Below, in pieces: positions 1-10,025 of a stretch of DNA of 64,000 nt. The stretch spans positions 1,202,001 through 1,266,000 of the forward strand of contig NZ_CP015963.1 of assembly GCF_001663155.1 (NCBI RefSeq), given 5' to 3'. The DNA comes from Altererythrobacter ishigakiensis. GTDB taxonomy: Bacteria > Pseudomonadota > Alphaproteobacteria > Sphingomonadales > Sphingomonadaceae. Positions within the stretch are counted from its first letter, which is position 1. The number at the start of each line of letters is the position of its first letter. The notes beneath the pieces were generated by a model, which made no database searches, had not been told where the DNA came from, and saw only the letters and a list, made by a program, of their open reading frames with translations. A program made the position numbers and the translations under genes.

Positions 1-1263
1 GATGATAAGCGGGCCGAAGGCTGCGCCGAAGCCGGCCCAGGCGTTGGAGACCAGCCCCAGCACCTGACTATCCGGATCACTCGCAATCGCGATCGCGGCC
101 AGCGCGACCAGTGCGACAGATATTCGTCCGACGTTCACGCGCTCGCGTTCGCTGGCACCTTTGTGCAGGAACAAGCGGTAGAAGTCTTCGGTCAGCGAAC
201 TGGAGGATACGAGCAGTTGCGAGCTGATTGTGCTCATGATCGCTGCTAGCAGGGCTGCTAACAGGAAGCCTGTAATCAGCGGGTGAAACAGCAACTCGGA
301 AAGAACAATGAAGATCGTTTCGGGATCTTCGACCAAAATCCCGTTGCGATCCGCGTAAGCGCGTCCCGCAATACCGATCCCGATTGCTCCGATCAGCGCT
401 ACACCCATCCATGTCAGTCCGATATTTCGCGCGGTCTTGACTTGTTCGATGGTGCTAATAGCCATGAAGCGAACGATGATGTGCGGCTGACCAAAATAGC
501 CCAAACCCCAGGTAACTGCGCTGATAAAGCCTAGCAGTGTCAGCCCCTCCGTCAGGCTAAGGAATCCGGGCTGTGATGCTGCGACGTCGGCGATCGAACC
601 TCCTGCTTCGCCGCCGCTCCCGAACATGACGACGAGCGGCATCAGGACAAGTGCGACAACCATGATGCACCCCTGCACGAAGTCGGTCAGGCTGACTGCA
701 AGGAACCCGCCAACCATGGTGTAGGCCAGCACGACGCCAGCGGTGATCCAGATACCAAGCATGTAATCGCTCATGGCAACATTGGGCAGAAGCCCAGCAA
801 AGGCTGTTTCGAACAGCTTGCCTCCGCCAACCAGCCCGGCTGCGGTATAGACAGTGAAGAAAGCTACAATCACAATCGCGGAAACCACCCGCAGTGCCAC
901 CGCCTTATCGGGAAAGCGGTTAGCGAGAAATTCCGGGATTGTCAGAGCATTGCCGCGCGTTTCCGTCTGTTCGCGCAAGCGCGGAGCAACAACGATCCAG
1001 TTGACTACCGCGCCGACAAATAATCCGATCCCGATCCAGGCTTCGACAAGACCACTGGCATATAGTGCGCCTGGTAGGCCCAGCAGCAGCCAGCCGGACA
1101 TGTCCGAAGCGCCGGCACTAAGCGCAGCCACAGCTGGCGGCAGATTGCGCCCGGCTAACAGATAACCTTCCGATGTGTCGGTCGATTTGCGCCAGGCGAA
1201 CAGCCCGATGCCGATCATGAGGATGAAGTAGAGGGCGAGAGTTACAAGCGTTGCTGTTTGCAT
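1..1263 (-). CDS. putP: Sodium/proline symporter PutP-type, 3' end cut by window
   Basis: The minus strand from the ATG at 1263 is open for 421 codons and runs off the left edge, so the C-terminal part is missing. The protein belongs to the sodium:solute symporter (SSS) family and most resembles PutP, which imports proline with Na+ across the inner membrane. Visible marks are successive hydrophobic segments from residue 4 onward, the motif SAGASDMSGWLLLG near residues 48-61, and GYFGQPHIIVRFMA near residue 254. No putA or regulator lies in the window, so the substrate is a family-level inference; pantothenate or another solute is possible. It follows typA on the same strand with about 140 bp between them, so it may have its own promoter. 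Confidence 0.85.
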   Translation of the reverse strand, partial: MQTATLVTLALYFILMIGIGLFAWRKSTDTSEGYLLAGRNLPPAVAALSAGASDMSGWLLLGLPGALYASGLVEAWIGIGLFVGAVVNWIVVAPRLREQTETRGNALTIPEFLANRFPDKAVALRVVSAIVIVAFFTVYTAAGLVGGGKLFETAFAGLLPNVAMSDYMLGIWITAGVVLAYTMVGGFLAVSLTDFVQGCIMVVALVLMPLVVMFGSGGEAGGSIADVAASQPGFLSLTEGLTLLGFISAVTWGLGYFGQPHIIVRFMAISTIEQVKTARNIGLTWMGVALIGAIGIGIAGRAYADRNGILVEDPETIFIVLSELLFHPLITGFLLAALLAAIMSTISSQLLVSSSSLTEDFYRLFLHKGASERERVNVGRISVALVALAAIAIASDPDSQVLGLVSNAWAGFGAAFGPLII

Positions 1264-1406
1264 ATCGCAGGAGCGGCTAACAAATCACGCAAGCGATGGC
1301 CACAGCCGGCCAGGAAATAGCAAGCTTTGCCACATCATCCTCCCGTTCACACAAAGACTGTTGCATGCCCGATGTGCAGCGCGCAACAATACTTCGCTCA
1401 GCTGAG

Positions 1407-3242
1407 TTAGGCCGCGTCTTTTTTCCGCTTCGCTTTCTTGCGTTCGTGCGGGCAAAGCAGCGTCTTGCGCAGGCGGATCGACTGAGGGGTCACTTCGACC
1501 ATCTCATCATCGTCGATATAGGCAATCGCTTGCTCCAGGCTCATTCTACGCGGAGGAGTCAAGCGGATGCTTTCATCCTTGCCTGATGAACGGATATTGG
1601 TGAGCTGCTTCGACTTGAGCGGGTTCACTTCCAGATCATCGGGCTTTGCATTTTCGCCGATGACCATGCCTTCGTAGACCTTCACTTGTGCGCCGACGAA
1701 CAGCTCGCCGCGCTCTTCCAGCGCGTTGAGGGCATAGGCAACTGTTTCGCCGTCGCTGTTGGAGATCAGAACGCCGTTGATACGGCCGCCGACCGCGCCT
1801 TTATACGGGCCATACTTCTCGAACAGACGGTTCATGATGCCTGTGCCGCGGGTATCGGACAGGAATTCACCGTGGTAACCGATCAGCCCGCGAGACGGGG
1901 CAGAAAACGTAATCCGGGTCTTGCCTTGGCCTGAGGGACGCATTTCGGTCATCTCTGCCTTGCGGCGCTGCATCTTCTCGACGACCGTGCCCGAGTGCTC
2001 ATCATCAACGTCGATCACGACGGTTTCATACGGCTCCATGCGCTGGCCATCTTCTTCGCGGAAGAGAACCTTTGGACGCGAAATTCCAAGCTCGAAGCCT
2101 TCGCGGCGCATGGTTTCGATGAGCACGCCCAACTGCAATTCGCCGCGCCCAGCGACTTCAAAGCTATCCTTGTCATCGGCCTCTGTTACGCGGATCGCGA
2201 CATTGGTCTCTGCTTCGCGCAGCAGGCGGTCGCGGATCATGCGGCTGGTAACTTTGTCGCCCTCGCGGCCAGCGAGCGGGCTGTCATTGACAGCAAAGCG
2301 CATCGCCAACGTCGGTGGGTCGATCGGCTGCGCGGCAATCGGCTGTTTGACCGATGGATCAGCGATAGTGTTGGCAACGGTGGCCTTTTCAAGACCTGCC
2401 AGCGCGATGATGTCACCTGCCTGCGCGCTCTCAACCGGAACCCGCTCCAGTCCGTCAAAGCTCATCAGCTTGGTTGCGCGGCCCACCTCAACGACGTTCC
2501 CGTCCATATCGAGCGCATGGATCGGATCATTGACCTTGAGAGTACCGGATTGGACGCGGCCGGTCAGTACGCGGCCCATGAAGTTGTCGCGGTCAAGCAG
2601 AGTGGCGAGAAAGCTGAACGGGCCCGAGGTTTCGAGGCCGGGTGCAGGGACATGCTCAACGATCTTGTTGAACAGCGGGGCGAGCGTGCCTTCGCGAGCA
2701 TCCTGATCTTCGCTGGCATAGCCATCGCGGCCTGACGCATACAGAACCGGGAAGTCCAGTTGTTCGTCATTCGCATCAAGCGACACGAACAGGTCGAAAA
2801 CCTCGTCGAGCACTTCCTGTGGACGGCCATCGGGGCGGTCGATCTTGTTGACAACCACGATGGGTTTGAGGCCCAGAGCCAGCGCCTTTCCGGTCACGAA
2901 CTTTGTTTGCGGCATTGCGCCTTCAGCGGCATCGACGAGCAGGATTACCCCGTCGACCATGCTCAGGATACGCTCAACCTCTGCACCGAAGTCTGCGTGG
3001 CCGGGCGTGTCGACGATGTTGATGCGCGTCATCTCACCATCGTGATCCCACTCCACGCTGGTACATTTCGCAAGGATCGTGATCCCGCGCTCTTTCTCAA
3101 GATCACCCGAATCCATTGCGCGTTCTTCAATCCGCTGGTTCTCGCGGAAAGTGCCAGACTGGCGGAATAATTGGTCGACCAAAGTGGTCTTGCCGTGGTC
3201 AACGTGAGCGATAATCGCGATATTGCGAAGCGAGCGGGACAT
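1407..3242 (-). CDS. typA: Ribosome-associated GTPase TypA/BipA
   Basis: Translational GTPase of the EF-G/LepA superfamily that acts on the ribosome during assembly and stress. The product is 611 residues, the usual TypA length. G1 is AHVDHGKTT at residues 12-20, followed by the G3 motif DTPGH and the G4 motif NKID, then EF-G-like domains and the basic TypA-specific C-terminus ending in [10 protein letters not shown]. An in-frame ATG exists 15 codons upstream, but the family begins [13 protein letters not shown], and AAAGAA sits in front of the ATG at 3242, so that start is preferred. It stands alone; the 260 bp upstream are shared with the divergent TonB receptor gene. Confidence 0.96.
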   Translation of the reverse strand: MSRSLRNIAIIAHVDHGKTTLVDQLFRQSGTFRENQRIEERAMDSGDLEKERGITILAKCTSVEWDHDGEMTRINIVDTPGHADFGAEVERILSMVDGVILLVDAAEGAMPQTKFVTGKALALGLKPIVVVNKIDRPDGRPQEVLDEVFDLFVSLDANDEQLDFPVLYASGRDGYASEDQDAREGTLAPLFNKIVEHVPAPGLETSGPFSFLATLLDRDNFMGRVLTGRVQSGTLKVNDPIHALDMDGNVVEVGRATKLMSFDGLERVPVESAQAGDIIALAGLEKATVANTIADPSVKQPIAAQPIDPPTLAMRFAVNDSPLAGREGDKVTSRMIRDRLLREAETNVAIRVTEADDKDSFEVAGRGELQLGVLIETMRREGFELGISRPKVLFREEDGQRMEPYETVVIDVDDEHSGTVVEKMQRRKAEMTEMRPSGQGKTRITFSAPSRGLIGYHGEFLSDTRGTGIMNRLFEKYGPYKGAVGGRINGVLISNSDGETVAYALNALEERGELFVGAQVKVYEGMVIGENAKPDDLEVNPLKSKQLTNIRSSGKDESIRLTPPRRMSLEQAIAYIDDDEMVEVTPQSIRLRKTLLCPHERKKAKRKKDAA

Positions 3243-3323
3243 ACAGGTTCTTTCGAAATCAGGGGTGTGCGCAATGTTGCGTCGCACAATTTCCCGCGCA
3301 TCTAGCCGATGGGCGAAGACTTA

Positions 3324-3406
3324 ACAAGCGGCTGACGTAACGGAACCTGTGTCGCGTCCGCAACACACTGTGGATTCACTATGTTAGTCAAATGTCAGCC
3401 GCTTGT
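3324..3406. repeat. 13-bp perfect inverted repeat with 57-bp spacer upstream of the TonB receptor
   Basis: ACAAGCGGCTGAC at 3324-3336 is the exact reverse complement of GTCAGCCGCTTGT at 3394-3406. The arms lie in the typA/TonB-receptor intergenic region, 97 bp before the receptor ATG. The right arm touches a plausible -35 (TTGTGC) that is followed 17 bp later by TAATTA. This could be a pair of oppositely oriented regulator sites, a long stem in RNA, or the end repeats of a tiny element; no clear target-site duplication is visible. Confidence 0.8.
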
Positions 3407-3502
3407 GCGAATAGCATCATCGCGGTAATTATCTTGTAGAGACAAACTAAAAGCGCGGAAGAACAACTGCGTACCCCGTTTGTCGTTGAGAGAGGAGTAT
3501 TC

Positions 3503-6124
3503 ATGAAATTCATCAGGACCGGCTCTGCCGGATCGACCCGTATTGCTCTGTTGAGTGGCGCAGCGGCGCTCGCTTTCGCAATCCCTTCAGCGGCATTTGC
3601 ACAGGATGCGGATGAAGAATTCGCTGAAGAAGAATTCGATAGTAATGTGATCGTCGTTACTGCGACCAAGCGTGAGCAAACGCTGCAGGAAACTCCGATT
3701 TCGGTATCTGTCACAAGTGGTGAAACGCTTGAGAACGCACAGATCCGTGACGTGCTTGATCTCCAGTCGGTTACTCCGTCGCTGCGGGTCAGCCAGCTAC
3801 AGACCGCGTCGGCCTCGACGTTCATCATTCGCGGCTTCGGCAATGGTGACAATAACTTCGGCATCGAGCCATCGGTGGGCGTATTTGTGGACGGCGTGTT
3901 TCGTTCGCGCTCTGCCGGCGCGCTTTCGGATCTTCCGAACGTTCAGCGCATCGAGGTTTTGAATGGCCCGCAATCAACTCTGTTCGGCAAAAACGCCTCG
4001 GCGGGCGTTATTTCGGTTGTCACACGTGAGCCTCAGTTCACTTTCGGTGGCAGCGTTGAAGCAAGTTACGGCAATTTCAACGCCATCGTCCTGAAGGGCG
4101 ACGTAACCGGCCCGATCAGCGATAACATCGCGTTTTCGATTGATGGCAGCTACAACCAGCGTGATGGTTTTGGAGAGATCGTAAATCTGGGCGAAGACAT
4201 CAACGATCGCAATCGCTGGTCTGCGCGCGGTCAATTGTTGATTGAACCGACACCTGATTTACGTATCCGCGCGATCGCCGACTACTCGAAGATTGATGAA
4301 GTCTGTTGCACGGTAGGCAATCTTGTGAACGGCCCAACCGGCGGTGGGGTTCTTGCCGTCGGCGGGCAAATCCCGACCGATTTCTTCTCACGCGAAGTGT
4401 TTCTCAACTTCGTGCCTGAGAACGAAGTCGATAACTATGGTGGTTCCGTGCAGGTGGATTGGGAAAGTGGTCCACTTTCGGTCACTTCGATCACTTCCTA
4501 CCGCGAACTCCAAAACTACTTCCTGACTGATATCGATTTCACCAGCGCGGACATCGCAACGGAGACGCGCGAACAGGACGTCGAAACCTTCACGCAGGAA
4601 TTGCGTATCGCGTCCGACTTTGACGGCCCGATCAACTTTCTGCTCGGTGGTTTCTATTTCGATGAAAAGATTGACCAGGTCAGCGGTGTTCAGAACGGCA
4701 CCCAGATCCGTAACTTCTTCGAGATTTTGGCTGGCGAAGATCCCGTAGCAGTCATCACAGGGCAACCGACACTGTTCAACGGTCTTGAAGCAGCATTCGG
4801 CTTCCCGCAAGAATCGATCTTTAATACTCCGCTGCTCACGTCTGAAGAATTTGGTATGGAGAATACCGCGTGGTCGGTGTTCGGCACAGTCGATTTCGAA
4901 CCCGCTGACGGCCTCGTCTTCACTGCCGGCTTCAACTACACTGACGACAGCAAGGATTTTGCCCTTTCGCAAACGAGCTTTGACCCGCTTGCGCAGGTTA
5001 ACTTCGCCGATGCATTTATCGCAGGCGCGATCGGTTCGGCAGATCCAGCAGTGATCGCCGCTTTTGCGCAGGCCAATCCGGCGTTGTTTGGACAGATCGC
5101 GACACTCGCGACGACGCCTTGTTCCATCACCGCTCCGCCGCCGGCTTGTAACGAATTGCTTGCTCTGCAGGCGTTCCAGTTCCAGCCACCATTCCTGGAC
5201 ATTCCAAACTCGGTCGAAGACGGCAAGACACGGGACGACAAGTTCACTTACCTGCTTCGCGCAGCTTATCAGGTATCAAACGAAGTCAATGTCTACGCGA
5301 GCTATGCGACCGGCTTCAAGGCAAGCTCGGTAAACCTGTCGCGTGACAGTCGGCCGCTGAACACTGACTTCGTTGCTGGACCTTTCGGCTCGACCATTCT
5401 GGCTCCGTCGTCGCCAATCCTCAGCGCAGGGCTTGCTGTACCAAACCTTGCTTCAGGTTCGCGTTTTGCTGGTCCGGAAGAAGCGGAGGTATATGAGATA
5501 GGCCTCAAAGCGCAATGGCCTGGTTTCGGGTTCAATATGGCTGTGTTTGACCAGTCGATTGATGGCTTCCAGAGCTTTGCCTTCACAGGTACTGGCTTTG
5601 CGCTTCGTAACGCTGGTAAGCAGTCGGTACGTGGCTTCGAAATCGACACCAATGTGCAGCCGACAGATGGTCTTATCTTGACATTCGCGGCAACTCATCT
5701 CGACCCGCTATTTGATAGCTTCCCTGGCAGTGTTTTGGGTGACCTTACCGGCGAGCGTCCGGCTGGCATTCCTGCCTGGGCGATCGCAACATCCGCAACT
5801 TACACTCACGAATTTGCAAGCGGTGACGCTCTGGTTACTCGCATCGACTATAACCATGAGAGTGCAACGGACATCAACAATGGTCTGCCGACTTTCAACA
5901 CGGCATTGGGCAATACTCAGATCTTCCGCCGCGAGGTCAACCTGCTGAACGCGTCAATCACTTTCAAGATGAACAGCGGTCTTGAGTTCGGTGTTTGGGG
6001 ACGTAACCTGACTGATGATGAGTTTATCACGACAGTTTTTGACAGCGTCGCTCAGTCCGGTTCGGTTTCGGGTTATCCGAACGCGCCGCGCACCTATGGC
6101 GGCGTTGTGCGCTTTAAATTCTGA
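3503..6124 (+). CDS. TonB-dependent outer-membrane receptor
   Basis: Energised outer-membrane importer for a siderophore, vitamin or glycan; the substrate cannot be read from sequence. The 873-residue product has a signal peptide ending near AFA-QD at residues 33/34, an acidic linker, a TonB-box-like VIVVTATKREQ at 49-59, a plug domain with IIRGFG and LNGPQSTLFGKNASAG-type motifs to about residue 170, then a long beta-barrel ending in the aromatic VVRFKF. A good ribosome site, GAGAGGAG, precedes the ATG. It is the only receptor here and no TonB, ExbB or sigma/anti-sigma pair is nearby. A strong hairpin terminator follows. Sphingomonads carry many such receptors, often linked to complex carbon sources. 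Confidence 0.93.
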   Translation: MKFIRTGSAGSTRIALLSGAAALAFAIPSAAFAQDADEEFAEEEFDSNVIVVTATKREQTLQETPISVSVTSGETLENAQIRDVLDLQSVTPSLRVSQLQTASASTFIIRGFGNGDNNFGIEPSVGVFVDGVFRSRSAGALSDLPNVQRIEVLNGPQSTLFGKNASAGVISVVTREPQFTFGGSVEASYGNFNAIVLKGDVTGPISDNIAFSIDGSYNQRDGFGEIVNLGEDINDRNRWSARGQLLIEPTPDLRIRAIADYSKIDEVCCTVGNLVNGPTGGGVLAVGGQIPTDFFSREVFLNFVPENEVDNYGGSVQVDWESGPLSVTSITSYRELQNYFLTDIDFTSADIATETREQDVETFTQELRIASDFDGPINFLLGGFYFDEKIDQVSGVQNGTQIRNFFEILAGEDPVAVITGQPTLFNGLEAAFGFPQESIFNTPLLTSEEFGMENTAWSVFGTVDFEPADGLVFTAGFNYTDDSKDFALSQTSFDPLAQVNFADAFIAGAIGSADPAVIAAFAQANPALFGQIATLATTPCSITAPPPACNELLALQAFQFQPPFLDIPNSVEDGKTRDDKFTYLLRAAYQVSNEVNVYASYATGFKASSVNLSRDSRPLNTDFVAGPFGSTILAPSSPILSAGLAVPNLASGSRFAGPEEAEVYEIGLKAQWPGFGFNMAVFDQSIDGFQSFAFTGTGFALRNAGKQSVRGFEIDTNVQPTDGLILTFAATHLDPLFDSFPGSVLGDLTGERPAGIPAWAIATSATYTHEFASGDALVTRIDYNHESATDINNGLPTFNTALGNTQIFRREVNLLNASITFKMNSGLEFGVWGRNLTDDEFITTVFDSVAQSGSVSGYPNAPRTYGGVVRFKF

Positions 6125-6150
6125 CGAATTCGATTGGATATAGACATTTA

Positions 6151-6180
6151 GGGGCCGGTGAAAACCGGCCCCTTGTTTGT
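6151..6180 (+). terminator. Rho-independent terminator after the TonB receptor
   Basis: GGGGCCGG (6151-6158), loop TGAAAA, CCGGCCCC (6165-6172), then TTGTTTGTTG. The stem is a perfect 8 bp of G-C pairs directly downstream of the receptor stop codon. Confidence 0.9.
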
Positions 6181-6237
6181 TGATTTTGCCAAGTTTTTCG
6201 TCAAGTTTCATTCAATCATCAGATGGGGAGTTTGGTA

Positions 6238-6717
6238 ATGACGAATTATGCCGGTTTCTGGATACGCGTAGCAGCGTATCTGATTGATTATGCGGTCCTC
6301 TTGATTGCGCAGTTTATCATTTATTCCGTGTTGGGAGTGAGTGTATTTGGCGCCACTTCACTTGATCCAGAGGCCGCTGAAACTTTTACGACCGGCGTTG
6401 GCATGATTGCCTATGGCGTCGTCATCCTTGGCTCGATCGCGTACTTTGTCGTCATGGAAAGCTCGTCCAAGCAAGGCACTCTTGGCAAAATGGCTGTGGG
6501 CATCATTGTGACCGATACCGACGGCAATCGGATTACATGGCTGCGCGCATTAGGGCGCTATTTTGCGAAGATCTTGTCAGGCATTATCCTGTTGATCGGG
6601 TATATCATGGTGGCTTTTACAGACCGCAAGCAAGGTCTGCATGACATGATCTGCGGTACATTGGTGATCAAGGGCCGCCCTGGCGAAGGCGCGGTTGACC
6701 CCACCGTCTTTGACTAA
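6238..6717 (+). CDS. RDD-family membrane protein
   Basis: A 159-residue integral membrane protein of the RDD family, whose members have three or so transmembrane helices; some are linked to ion exchange, most are uncharacterised. Seen: the N-terminal RVAAYLIDY (the R and first D of the name), hydrophobic helices near residues 20-40 and 60-80, the GKMAVGI turn, and a last helix before DRKQGLHD (the final D). The ATG at 6238 is chosen over 6223 because GGGGAG at 6225-6230 is well placed only for the downstream one. It stands alone between a terminator and the convergent permease gene. Confidence 0.85.
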   Translation: MTNYAGFWIRVAAYLIDYAVLLIAQFIIYSVLGVSVFGATSLDPEAAETFTTGVGMIAYGVVILGSIAYFVVMESSSKQGTLGKMAVGIIVTDTDGNRITWLRALGRYFAKILSGIILLIGYIMVAFTDRKQGLHDMICGTLVIKGRPGEGAVDPTVFD

Positions 6718-6744
6718 GTGATTGGGCGGGCCTCGGCTCGCTTT

Positions 6745-9276
6745 CTACAACTCTCTGAGCGCCTGGGCGGGCTTCGCTTTCAGCAATGGAAGCGACCCGC
6801 CGATGGCAAAGCCGAGCACCAATACCAGGCCGATTCCCAGGACGCTCAGCACTTCGGTCCAGTTTGGCAGCCAGTCGAACTCGAACAATTCGGTGATCAC
6901 AAACCACGCCAGTGTTGAGCCGAGCGCTAGGGCGACAACCGCCAGCAGCAGCGCGAGCAGTCCATACTCGACCAGCTGAAGGCCCAGCACCTGGCGTTGG
7001 CTTGCGCCCATCACGCGCAGCACAACTGTGTCATAAGTCCGCGACGCTCGCGCAGCGGCAATTGCACCCATCAACACTGCAAGCCCCGCCAGAACCGCCA
7101 CGGAGGCAGCAGCAAGCGTCGCGGCACCGACTTGTTCAAGGATCGTTCGCGCTTCGGTCAGCACCTGACCAATCTCGATGACAGAGCTCGACGGAAAGCG
7201 GCTGACCATCTGGCGCAACAAAACACCTGACTGGCTGTCATCCTGAAGCTCGATGGTCGCGGCCAGATTATGCGGAGCATCCGCAATCGCATTGCTTGAG
7301 AAAACCAGTGCATAGTTGAACCCCATGCTTTCCCAATCGATCACGCGCAGGTTTGCTATGCGTACGTTACGCTCGATTCCGAGCACACCTATTGTGATAT
7401 AATCGCCTACTTCCAGTCCCGCTGCTCGCGCTGCGTCGGCTTCCAGCGATACGAGAGGTTCTCCCTCATAGCCCTCTGACCACCATTCTCCCTCGGCCAG
7501 CGAGTTCCCGGGTGGCAGGGTGTCGGCATAGGTTAGCCCACGCTCGCCCCGCAGAAACCATGCGCCATCGGGGATCTGCTCCAGATCGGCGACGCGGGTC
7601 ATCTCATCACGAGGACCGAATGCCAAGACACTGCCGCGCAGAGCGGGAACTGTTCGGATAGCTGCTTCGCTATCGAGAGTGGTGACGAGATTGCGGAAAT
7701 CCTCTTCGCCGTCGCGGGGGATGTCGAGTACGAAATAGTCCGGAGCCTCTTGGGGAACCCGGCTTTCGATATTCCCGTTGATGGCGGTCTGGATCGCTGC
7801 GAGCAGCACGAACGATGCCAAGCCAAAGCCCAGCGCCGTAACCAGTGCGCCAGTCGGGGCACCCGGGCGGTGAAGGTTGGCAACAGCAGCGCGCAAGAGC
7901 GGGTTGGACGTCCGCGGCGCGCGTCTTGCGAGGAAGCGGATTCCGAAGCCGATGAGCGCAAGCGCAATCAGCGCTCCGCCTGCGCCGACCAAGAACCCGC
8001 CAGACAGCATCGGCTGATTGGTTGTCAGCAATGCCAGCGCACAGATCGCGGCAATTCCAAGGCCCGTCCAGATCAAGGCGCGCAAGTCCCGCGCAAGCGG
8101 TGATACCCGCGCGCGCATCAGCGCCATCGCCGGGAAGGCTCGTGCCCGCAGCAGTGGTGTCGCGGCAAAGGCAAATGCAACTAGCAACCCGTAAGATGCC
8201 GCCAGAAGTAGAGGTGCAGGCTCGACCACGAAGCCACCTTCGACCGGCAGCAAGCCCTGCAGTGCGTATCCCAGCAGCGGGGTCACCAGCACACCCGTCG
8301 CAATGCCTGCGAGACTGCCGACCAGCGCCGCAGCGCCAATCTGCAATGCATAGATTTTCACGATGTCGCGGCTTGATGCGCCCAAGACTTTGAAAGTGGC
8401 GATCGAGTTGCGGCGCGCATCAAGATAGCTTGATACACCGCCGCCAATGCCGATCCCCGCAATCACTAAAGCGGCAAGACCGACCAGAGTCAGAAAATCG
8501 CTCATATTGCGCACAAATCGGTCTGCGCCCGGCGATGCACGGTCACGGTCGCGGAAATCAAATCCCGAGTTGGGAAAGCGCTCTTCCAGTTCTTCGCGAA
8601 CTACATCCGGGTCTTGCCCGCCATCAAACGCAACGCGGTACTTGCTCTCATAAAGTGCGCCGGGCGCGATCAGGCCCGCGCGCAAGGGATACTCTGCCGC
8701 GACGATGACCGGTGGACCGAGTTGGAAGCCTTCGGATAAGCGGTCCGGCTCATTCTCGATCACGCCTGCTGCGGTAAGCTCGTTTGTGCCAACGCGAAAG
8801 CTGTCGCCCACTTCGATGTCGAGACGATCCAGAGCGCCTTGGCCCAACCAGGCTTCGCCAATTGCCGGAGCGCCGACTTCGCGTCCATCGGTTAGGGTAA
8901 GCACCCCATACAACGGCCAGCGTTCATCCACTGCTTTCAGTTGTACCGGCGCGGCAGCATCGTCGGTGCTGGCCATCGCCTGCATCCTCGTCCCGCCGGA
9001 GAGTGTGCCGTACTCGGCCAGCGCGATCTTCTCTTCGTCTGTCAGATCGCGTTGCCAGACCTCGACTTCCAGATCGCCGCCGAGCAGCTCTTGTCCGCGA
9101 TTGTCCAGTTCACGTTCGATCGCGGCGGTCAGTGTTCCTATGGCCGCGAGAGCCGCTGTTCCGAGAAAGATACAAACCAACAGCAGGCGCAGACCTTTGA
9201 AGCGTGCATTGAGGTCGCGCTTCGCAATGCGCCAGGCCATCACCCAGCTCATCGGTTTGGCGGTGGCGGCGTTCAT
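6745..9276 (-). CDS. ABC transporter permease, FtsX-like (YbbP family)
   Basis: Inner-membrane permease of 843 residues with FtsX-type cores. A first transmembrane helix at about residues 28-50 is followed by a large periplasmic part (about 60-260), a helix cluster, a second periplasmic domain, and three final helices before KAKPAQALREL. This duplicated FtsX layout is typical of YbbP, the partner of the ATPase YbbA. Its ATG overlaps the ATPase stop codon by 4 bp (ATGA), so the two are translated together. With the TesA-like lipoprotein divergent on the other side, the locus mirrors the E. coli tesA/ybbA/ybbP neighbourhood, suggesting work on lipid-like substrates at the envelope. Transport direction and substrate are not visible. 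Confidence 0.9.
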   Translation of the reverse strand: MNAATAKPMSWVMAWRIAKRDLNARFKGLRLLLVCIFLGTAALAAIGTLTAAIERELDNRGQELLGGDLEVEVWQRDLTDEEKIALAEYGTLSGGTRMQAMASTDDAAAPVQLKAVDERWPLYGVLTLTDGREVGAPAIGEAWLGQGALDRLDIEVGDSFRVGTNELTAAGVIENEPDRLSEGFQLGPPVIVAAEYPLRAGLIAPGALYESKYRVAFDGGQDPDVVREELEERFPNSGFDFRDRDRASPGADRFVRNMSDFLTLVGLAALVIAGIGIGGGVSSYLDARRNSIATFKVLGASSRDIVKIYALQIGAAALVGSLAGIATGVLVTPLLGYALQGLLPVEGGFVVEPAPLLLAASYGLLVAFAFAATPLLRARAFPAMALMRARVSPLARDLRALIWTGLGIAAICALALLTTNQPMLSGGFLVGAGGALIALALIGFGIRFLARRAPRTSNPLLRAAVANLHRPGAPTGALVTALGFGLASFVLLAAIQTAINGNIESRVPQEAPDYFVLDIPRDGEEDFRNLVTTLDSEAAIRTVPALRGSVLAFGPRDEMTRVADLEQIPDGAWFLRGERGLTYADTLPPGNSLAEGEWWSEGYEGEPLVSLEADAARAAGLEVGDYITIGVLGIERNVRIANLRVIDWESMGFNYALVFSSNAIADAPHNLAATIELQDDSQSGVLLRQMVSRFPSSSVIEIGQVLTEARTILEQVGAATLAAASVAVLAGLAVLMGAIAAARASRTYDTVVLRVMGASQRQVLGLQLVEYGLLALLLAVVALALGSTLAWFVITELFEFDWLPNWTEVLSVLGIGLVLVLGFAIGGSLPLLKAKPAQALREL

Positions 9277-9977
9277 GCTGCGGCGCTTGTAGATGCCGTG
9301 TCAGAGACGATCACGCCATCCGCCATTGTCACAATACGCTCACAGCGCTCGGCCAATTTGCGGTCATGTGTGATCATAAGCAGTGTCGCACCGGTTTCAG
9401 CACGACGTGCGAACAGCAGTTCGATGATATCCTGTCCAGTCGTGGCATCCAGATTGCCGGTCGGCTCGTCAGCAAAAATCAGTTCGGGGCGCGGAGCAAT
9501 TGCGCGCGCGATTGCGACACGCTGTTGTTCGCCGCCTGAAAGCTGTGTGGGGTAATGGTGCAGGCGGTGGCCCAAGCCGACCGAAGCCAGTTCTTCTTCT
9601 GCACGCTTGGTTGCGCCAGAAACGTCCGCGAGTTCCATTGGCGTGGCTACGTTCTCCGCGGCCGTCATGGTAGGCAAAAGATGAAACGCCTGAAGCACGA
9701 TTCCAATTCGGCCGCGGCGCGCCTGCGCCAGTTGGTCTTCATCCATACGGGTGAAGTCTTCGCCCGCCACGGTCAGACTGCCGCCGCTAGCGCGTTCTAG
9801 CCCGGACAACACCGCCATCAGCGAGCTCTTGCCCGAGCCGGACGCGCCAAGCAGGGCAACAACTTCGCCTTGGGCGATATCGAGGTCGATCCCGCGAAGG
9901 ATTTCAACCGGCGCAGCGTCGCTGCCCAATGTAAGGGTTAGATTTCGGGCGGAAATTGCGAGAGAGGGGTTGGTCAC
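9273..9977 (-). CDS. ABC transporter ATP-binding protein (YbbA/LolD type)
   Basis: ATPase subunit that powers the adjoining permease. Walker A GASGSGKSS, signature LSGGEQQRVAIARA, Walker B LIFADEPTGNLD and switch MITHD are all present. The reading frame extends upstream to a TTG at 10031, but the ATPase fold begins near NPSLAISARNLTL, so the GTG at 9977 is preferred (234 residues); neither start has a strong ribosome site and the choice is uncertain. The start of the divergent arylesterase gene lies only about 50 bp away, so the two units share a compact promoter region. The stop overlaps the permease start. Confidence 0.92.
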   Translation of the reverse strand: MTNPSLAISARNLTLTLGSDAAPVEILRGIDLDIAQGEVVALLGASGSGKSSLMAVLSGLERASGGSLTVAGEDFTRMDEDQLAQARRGRIGIVLQAFHLLPTMTAAENVATPMELADVSGATKRAEEELASVGLGHRLHHYPTQLSGGEQQRVAIARAIAPRPELIFADEPTGNLDATTGQDIIELLFARRAETGATLLMITHDRKLAERCERIVTMADGVIVSDTASTSAAA

Positions 9978-10025
9978 AGTGGTCGCATTCGCATAGGGAT
10001 TGTTGTCGCACAAGGAGACTCGCAG

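Noticed and set aside
1921..2735. Two long plus-strand open frames (about 250 codons) inside typA
   Set aside because: They lie wholly antisense to a clearly homologous gene; their length follows from codon bias at high GC and they show no family motif or ribosome site.
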